This document shows, one piece after another, positions 59,495 through 64,000 of a stretch of 64,000 nucleotides of DNA. Position numbers and translations under genes: made by a program. A model generated the notes under the pieces. That model was not told the origin of the DNA. It made no database searches and saw only the letters and a list, made by a program, of their open reading frames with translations. Each line of letters opens with the position of its first letter. Position 1 is the first letter of the stretch. This DNA comes from an uncultured Lachnospiraceae bacterium (GTDB taxonomy: Bacteria; Bacillota; Clostridia; Lachnospirales; Lachnospiraceae), in the NCBI GenBank assembly GCA_934385475.1, contig CAKRPS010000010.1, positions 1 to 64,000 of the forward strand, in the 5' to 3' direction.

Positions 59495-61314
59495 TAGTAA
59501 GAAGTCTCACCAGACAGACTCCCCCTTGGTATGCTTTCTGCCACACACAGCTTCCCATACCCTACCCGCGGATTGGGATACACCTGCTCTCCACGGATCG
59601 GCTGCGCCCCCTTGCGCAGATACGCTTTCACCTTCTCGCCGTACAGGTAGGGATCATTGCCCTGCACGATCCCCCACTCCATCAGAAGCGCCGCCGCGCC
59701 GGTCACATAGGGCGTCGCAAAGGACGTTCCGGTCACAGCCGTGTAACCTCCGTCGCGGGAGGGTGCCAGTACATCTACTCCAGGCGCCACAAGATCGGGC
59801 TTCACAAAGGAATCCACCGTCCTGCTGTTGACCTGATCCTGAAATAAATAGCCTCTCCCCGAAAAATCCGCATAGGATTCATAGGTAATGTCATAGGCCC
59901 CCACGGTGACCACCTTGGAAGCGGTAGACGGAATGGTGAGTGTCACATCGGGCGTGCTCCGCACAAAGCGGGTCGATGTGCCGCGGGCTGTTTCTGAGGG
60001 CAGATAAAAGGTATAATTTCCCGTGACCACCTTTACCGGCTCTAGCAGAAATGTCCAGATCCCGCTGCGAAGGAAGGTTGCTCCCTGCGCCGGCAGAAAA
60101 TCAAAATAGATTTCCTGTGCCGTCAGATACGGTGCCGGTTCCCCATTATATACAAGGATCGTGACCTGTCCCAGCTCATAGGTCTGTTTACCGGGCCGGT
60201 CACTGTCCACCGTAAAGCGTTCTCCCTCCGGCGACTGCAGGGTGACGCGGTAACGGTCCACATATTCCTTCCAAAGCTGCACATTCAGGGCTGTTTCATA
60301 GGGTCCGACAATCAGTTCCGTGACTGTCATATTTGGCATGACGTTATTGTCATTTCCATAGACTGTTTCAGTCAATGAATTATTCTGGCTTTCCTGTGAC
60401 GTAATCCGGCCGCTCACATGTCCTCCCGCAGTCCCCTCGTTTCCACTTCCCACACAGATCACACTTCTGCCAATCTCCGAAGCATTATCCAGAAACCGTT
60501 CGAGCAGAGAGGTTCCATCATGATTCCCATACGTGTTTCCAAAGCTGAGATTGATCGCCACCGGCATTTTCAGGTCGATCGATTTGTTGACCACATAAGT
60601 CACCGCCCGCATCAGCTCCGTAGTTCTCGGAAAAGAGTCTGCCCTTGGTGTTCCCAGCTTTACGATCAGGAGTTCACTGTCCACAGCCACACCGGCATAA
60701 TACGCCCCTCCGGTTCCTCCATTGCCAGCCGCGATCCCGGCAACTGCCGTTCCGTGACCAGAGACATCGATACTCGGCACGATCTCATATGCCTCCGCCC
60801 TGCTGCCCGCATCCAGCGCAAGGTTGATCTGTTGTGCCGTAAACTCTCTTCCCAGTGCCTGATCCCACAGATAACGGATTCTGGTACTTCCATCCGGATT
60901 CCGGAAGTCCCTGTGAAAGTAATCGATCCCGGAGTCGATCACCGCTGTCAGAACACCTCTTCCCGTCAGTCTCGACGCGATCTGACTTCCGGGTGCCACA
61001 CAGGACTCCCCTCTTCCCGGCAAATCCTCAAAGAACAGACGCTTAGGCTTCTCCACATACTCAATCTGTTCTGTACTTGTCAGCAGCCCCATCTCTGACT
61101 CCGGCACTGTCAGGATCGCATATCCTGCGATCAGCTCCTCCACCCGGATATTCCTTTCCTCCAGTTCGTCCAGCGAGCCGTGATACTTTACAATCACTTC
61201 CCAGGTGCGCTCCTGTTCATCAAATCCCACATTCAGTTCCAGGCTGCGCTCCCTTTCTTCTTCGGGCGTTTCCAATGCCAGATTCAGAAGGTTTTCATTT
61301 TTTTGAGAATCCAA
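59482..61314 (-). CDS. Subtilisin-like serine protease (S8 family)
   Basis: 610 residues, no signal peptide. The catalytic triad is visible: Asp in GVLTAVIDSGIDYFH (about residue 130), His in SGHGTAVAGIAAG (about 185), Ser in TGTSFATPYVTGAAALLMEW (about 540). A large insert (about 300-480) between His and Ser domains contains beta strands and fits the Csp-like subtilases of Clostridia. The start is a TTG at 61314 (MDSQKNENLL) after GCGGGGAAC; no earlier ATG fits. The upstream stretch 61315-61382 holds no clear promoter. Role, for example intracellular or surface processing, not known. Confidence 0.85.
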   Translation of the reverse strand: MDSQKNENLLNLALETPEEERERSLELNVGFDEQERTWEVIVKYHGSLDELEERNIRVEELIAGYAILTVPESEMGLLTSTEQIEYVEKPKRLFFEDLPGRGESCVAPGSQIASRLTGRGVLTAVIDSGIDYFHRDFRNPDGSTRIRYLWDQALGREFTAQQINLALDAGSRAEAYEIVPSIDVSGHGTAVAGIAAGNGGTGGAYYAGVAVDSELLIVKLGTPRADSFPRTTELMRAVTYVVNKSIDLKMPVAINLSFGNTYGNHDGTSLLERFLDNASEIGRSVICVGSGNEGTAGGHVSGRITSQESQNNSLTETVYGNDNNVMPNMTVTELIVGPYETALNVQLWKEYVDRYRVTLQSPEGERFTVDSDRPGKQTYELGQVTILVYNGEPAPYLTAQEIYFDFLPAQGATFLRSGIWTFLLEPVKVVTGNYTFYLPSETARGTSTRFVRSTPDVTLTIPSTASKVVTVGAYDITYESYADFSGRGYLFQDQVNSRTVDSFVKPDLVAPGVDVLAPSRDGGYTAVTGTSFATPYVTGAAALLMEWGIVQGNDPYLYGEKVKAYLRKGAQPIRGEQVYPNPRVGYGKLCVAESIPRGSLSGETSYYFEN

Positions 61315-61382
61315 TTTTGTTCCCCGCTTCTACCTTTTCCCTTGTATAATATGCCCCCGCCGCTCTGATGCTCTCTCGGCTT

Positions 61383-64000
61383 TTAGCTATATCCTTTCCA
61401 CTGCCTGGCAGATTCCGGACTTGCACCGGTTTCCTGCTCTTTTCTTTTTTTGCGGATGTCAAACCAAATGATCAGGACGACTACCATAATGATCAAAAGC
61501 CACTCAAAGTAGCAAACGCCAAGGAAGGTCGGACAGATATGGCACAGTCTGCACTTAGGATTATCTCTTGTTCCGTCCGCCTGCTCGTATGCGATCGCAT
61601 AGGTAGAGAACATATCCGTACAGATGGTGATGGTATCCGGTCCCTCATCCATATCCTCCAAAAGGGTATATTTTCCTTCATGGGCACGGATAATGTAAAA
61701 TATCCTGTCATCGCTTTGCAGCTCCGGCGGGATGCCGATCACTACCTCTACCGGTTCATGTGTCTGGTTAACGGCGTTCCAATCACCTTTTCCAATCTTA
61801 ATAAATACGGAGATGTCGATGTACATTCCGAGTGTCAGGCCCGGCATATCGTTCCGGTATTCTTCGATACCATTTTCGATCAGACTCTTATCCTGCCCGG
61901 ACACGTTACCCGAAATATCCTTCACGTCTATCCGGATCTCTATGTTTTCTCCGTCCGTCACGCTCTGTATCTGCTCCGGCGTCAGCACCGCGTTCGCTGC
62001 TGCCATGGTATCTGCCACTTCCGCTGTATACCCCTGCTCATCACAGACAACCGTTACCGTGACTGTACCGTCACCCAGCTTCAAAGCCTTGCCTGTGTCT
62101 GCCATGCCTTTTCCATTATCCGTTGCTGTCGGTTCACCCGATGTCATCTTCTTATCATTGTCCGGTGTTACCGGTTCATCCGATGTCATCTTCTTATCAC
62201 TGTCGTTGTCCGGTGCTACAGATTCGTCCGATGTCGTCCTCTTACCGCTGTCAGTCACTGACAGTTCGTCCGATGTCACCTTCTTGCCGCTATCCGTCAC
62301 AGCCGGTACGAGCTTTACCTCTTCCTTCTCCGGCTTCTTTCCCTCTGGTTTCTTTCCTTCCGGTGTTGTTTCCACCTGATCCTCTGACGGCTTCGCAGGC
62401 TGTTCCGGTTCATCGTCCCCGTCTGATAGCTTTGGTGGTTCTGTCGGTTTCACCACCGTTCCACCGCCAGTATGTATCCGTATCGTAAGTCTCTTTTCCG
62501 AGTGGTTTCCGGCATTATCTGTGGCTCTCACGATGATCACTCCTCCGTCAGCCGGAATCATCTCTTTCAGTATGCTAAATGATACTTCGGTTTTCAGGCT
62601 TGTCGTGAAATCTTCCTGCAAAGCATTTTCCGCTTCATTTCCGATCTGGTAAGTCACAGAAGCCAGACCGGCAGAAACAGCATTTCCTCTGTCATCCTTA
62701 ACCATCACATCCACCGTAGGCACTTCCTTATATTCTTTCTGTACTTCACCGCCGTTTACGGAAAACGTGATCTCCGGTGCATTGTCCTCAACAATGACAC
62801 CCTGGATGCCGCTGCCGTCTGTACCGATGGTCTTCGTATCCGAAGCATTGCCCGCCTTGTCCGTGGCTGCAATGCGGATTCGTCCCTTAAAGTCCGGCGT
62901 AACATAGATCGTAGCCGTATAATCAGCACTATTTCCACCGGAAGCTTTCTGCACGGTTGCATGACCTGTCGTTCCACTGCCTCCCGTTTCCGGTATCAGC
63001 GTGTAACTCACGTTCTCTATGCCGCTTCCCGCTTCCGTGATGGGAACGGTGATTTCAAGGCTGTCTTTGCGTATCAGCCAGTTCCAGAGGTTTTGATAGC
63101 CTTCGTTAAAGGACCCATTGCCAAGCTGAGGGTTCACCGTGTCAAGCCTTGCAGTCAAAGCGGCTGTTACCGTTTCGTTACCCGCTGCGTCTACCGCCTT
63201 GAAGGTATAGGTATGTTCTCCTTCTTCCAATCCATCAAAAGTCAGCTGATAGGTTTTACCGCCGGCCTGCGCGCTGCTTCCCGCGGTGGAAAGCGCTGTG
63301 TAAACGCCGCCGTCCTTCTGAACAGAAAGCGCTGTCACCCCTTCATTGTCCGAATAGGTAAGCTCGATCGCCAGTTCCTGATGCCACTTTCCCGCATCCT
63401 TCTGATCTGCCAATACTGCGGTAAGGTTCGGCTTTGCGGTGTCTTTCCACTTCGCATAAAGGGTCACATCCTCCGTCAGCTGATCTGCGCCTGCTTCGTC
63501 TGCGAAATGCCATGCGGTCGTAAGAGTATTGTCACGATACCAGCCTTCCAGAGTATAGCCTTCCTTTACGGGATCCTGCGGCCTGCTGACCGCATCCTGC
63601 CACACCTTTCCGGCAACCGCGGTGACAGCACTTCCGCCATTTGCATCAAATGTAACAGTCAGCGTCCTACCCTCCGCAATCGTTACCTGCGCCTCTTTTC
63701 CATGGGGCGCGGCGTCGGTAGCCTTTACCCGTATCAAAATATTCCCGGGTGCAAGACCTGACAGACTGCCGCCTGTTATCTCATCGGAAGTAATCGCCAT
63801 CCAGTTTGTGCCGCCGTCAGTGCTGTATTCCATATCGGCACTGACGCCGCTTAACGCTCCGTCTTCTTTTCCTTTGATCGTCTCATCTTTCACAATTACA
63901 GAAGGGATTCCCGGACGCCCCGCTATGGTAAGCTCTGCCGCGTCGCTGTCTGACGTGCTCTCCGTTCCCTTTTTAGCAATCCGGATCGTATTGCCAAACC
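61383..64000 (-). CDS. Large cell-surface protein with bacterial repeats and C-terminal membrane anchor (5' truncated by window end)
   Basis: Reading frame stays open to the window edge: from a GTG at 63893 it continues upstream without a stop, so at least 871 residues are present and the true start is outside. Contents in order: beta-rich surface segments (TIRIAKKGTESTSDSDAAEL), a FIVAR/Listeria-Bacteroides type repeat (TFDANGGSAVTAVAGKVW, EGYTLEGWYRDNTLTTAWHF, LYAKWKD), Ig-like domains with LTYSDNEGVTALSVQ and AVDAAGN, a Pro/Lys/Glu-rich linker with DSGKKVTSDE-like repeats (61.9-62.4 kb), a C-terminal domain, and one membrane segment (ICPTFLGVCYFEWLLIIMVV onward) with a basic RKKRKE tail. 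Probably a wall or adhesion protein. Confidence 0.85.
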   Translation of the reverse strand, partial: FGNTIRIAKKGTESTSDSDAAELTIAGRPGIPSVIVKDETIKGKEDGALSGVSADMEYSTDGGTNWMAITSDEITGGSLSGLAPGNILIRVKATDAAPHGKEAQVTIAEGRTLTVTFDANGGSAVTAVAGKVWQDAVSRPQDPVKEGYTLEGWYRDNTLTTAWHFADEAGADQLTEDVTLYAKWKDTAKPNLTAVLADQKDAGKWHQELAIELTYSDNEGVTALSVQKDGGVYTALSTAGSSAQAGGKTYQLTFDGLEEGEHTYTFKAVDAAGNETVTAALTARLDTVNPQLGNGSFNEGYQNLWNWLIRKDSLEITVPITEAGSGIENVSYTLIPETGGSGTTGHATVQKASGGNSADYTATIYVTPDFKGRIRIAATDKAGNASDTKTIGTDGSGIQGVIVEDNAPEITFSVNGGEVQKEYKEVPTVDVMVKDDRGNAVSAGLASVTYQIGNEAENALQEDFTTSLKTEVSFSILKEMIPADGGVIIVRATDNAGNHSEKRLTIRIHTGGGTVVKPTEPPKLSDGDDEPEQPAKPSEDQVETTPEGKKPEGKKPEKEEVKLVPAVTDSGKKVTSDELSVTDSGKRTTSDESVAPDNDSDKKMTSDEPVTPDNDKKMTSGEPTATDNGKGMADTGKALKLGDGTVTVTVVCDEQGYTAEVADTMAAANAVLTPEQIQSVTDGENIEIRIDVKDISGNVSGQDKSLIENGIEEYRNDMPGLTLGMYIDISVFIKIGKGDWNAVNQTHEPVEVVIGIPPELQSDDRIFYIIRAHEGKYTLLEDMDEGPDTITICTDMFSTYAIAYEQADGTRDNPKCRLCHICPTFLGVCYFEWLLIIMVVVLIIWFDIRKKRKEQETGASPESARQWKGYS

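Overview
The window looks like a chromosomal segment of a gut Firmicute of the class Clostridia, most likely family Lachnospiraceae. The reasons are inferred from gene content: a glmS ribozyme, a single-chain clostridial PurL, QueH-type queuosine enzyme, DUF3842 and DUF3793 proteins, an LCP cell-wall enzyme with a single N-terminal membrane segment, moderate GC content, strong AGGAGG-type ribosome sites and sigma-A promoters. No phage, CRISPR array, integrase, transposase or rRNA operon is visible. About nine tenths of the genes lie on the minus strand, which suggests that this strand is the leading strand.

Layout. 1-5000: tRNA-Met, argS, glmS with its self-cleaving ribozyme leader, queH. 5000-14700: carA-carB (pyrimidine and arginine precursor), a zinc-ribbon membrane protein, and purL. 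14700-18000: a TetR regulator, a tiny coupled ORF and two aspartoacylase-like paralogues, one of which has lost its zinc ligands. 18100-21600: a large orphan protein with a cyclic-nucleotide-binding-like N-terminus facing a formate/nitrite channel, and an intergenic small-RNA candidate. 21600-25300: a maltose-type ABC operon (E, F, G, no ATPase). 25300-27900: DUF3842, a fused uridine-kinase-like protein overlapping an ECF vitamin-transport S component with a long structured leader, and tRNA-Trp. 28000-33300: a lipoprotein, a heterodimeric ABC exporter pair (one half frameshifted) and an LCP protein. 33400-43900: a long minus-strand run, purE-M-N-D, a zinc-ribbon protein, an SH3 membrane protein, a GntR regulator, clpC, a small conserved protein and radA. 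43900-51700: M29 aminopeptidase, small membrane proteins, pyrE, MATE exporter, Eis-like acetyltransferase, Nudix-like and pyrF. 51700-64000: TPR lipoprotein, YdcF, phospholipase D, oleate hydratase with TetR, flavodoxin with DUF3793, a subtilase, and a large surface protein that runs off the right edge.

The genes form a mostly housekeeping segment: nucleotide synthesis is spread over four loci (carAB, purL, purEMND, pyrE, pyrF), mixed with envelope and transport functions. The most interesting non-gene signals are (1) a repeat family that ends in a ready-made Shine-Dalgarno and sits directly before queH, malF and the ECF gene at constant spacing; (2) an inverted pair of related sequences on either side of glmS, one inside the ribozyme leader; (3) small decayed gene fragments at 47.4-47.6 kb and 59.3-59.4 kb; and (4) several small ORFs and one small-RNA candidate. 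All family assignments are made by eye from motifs; no search was run.
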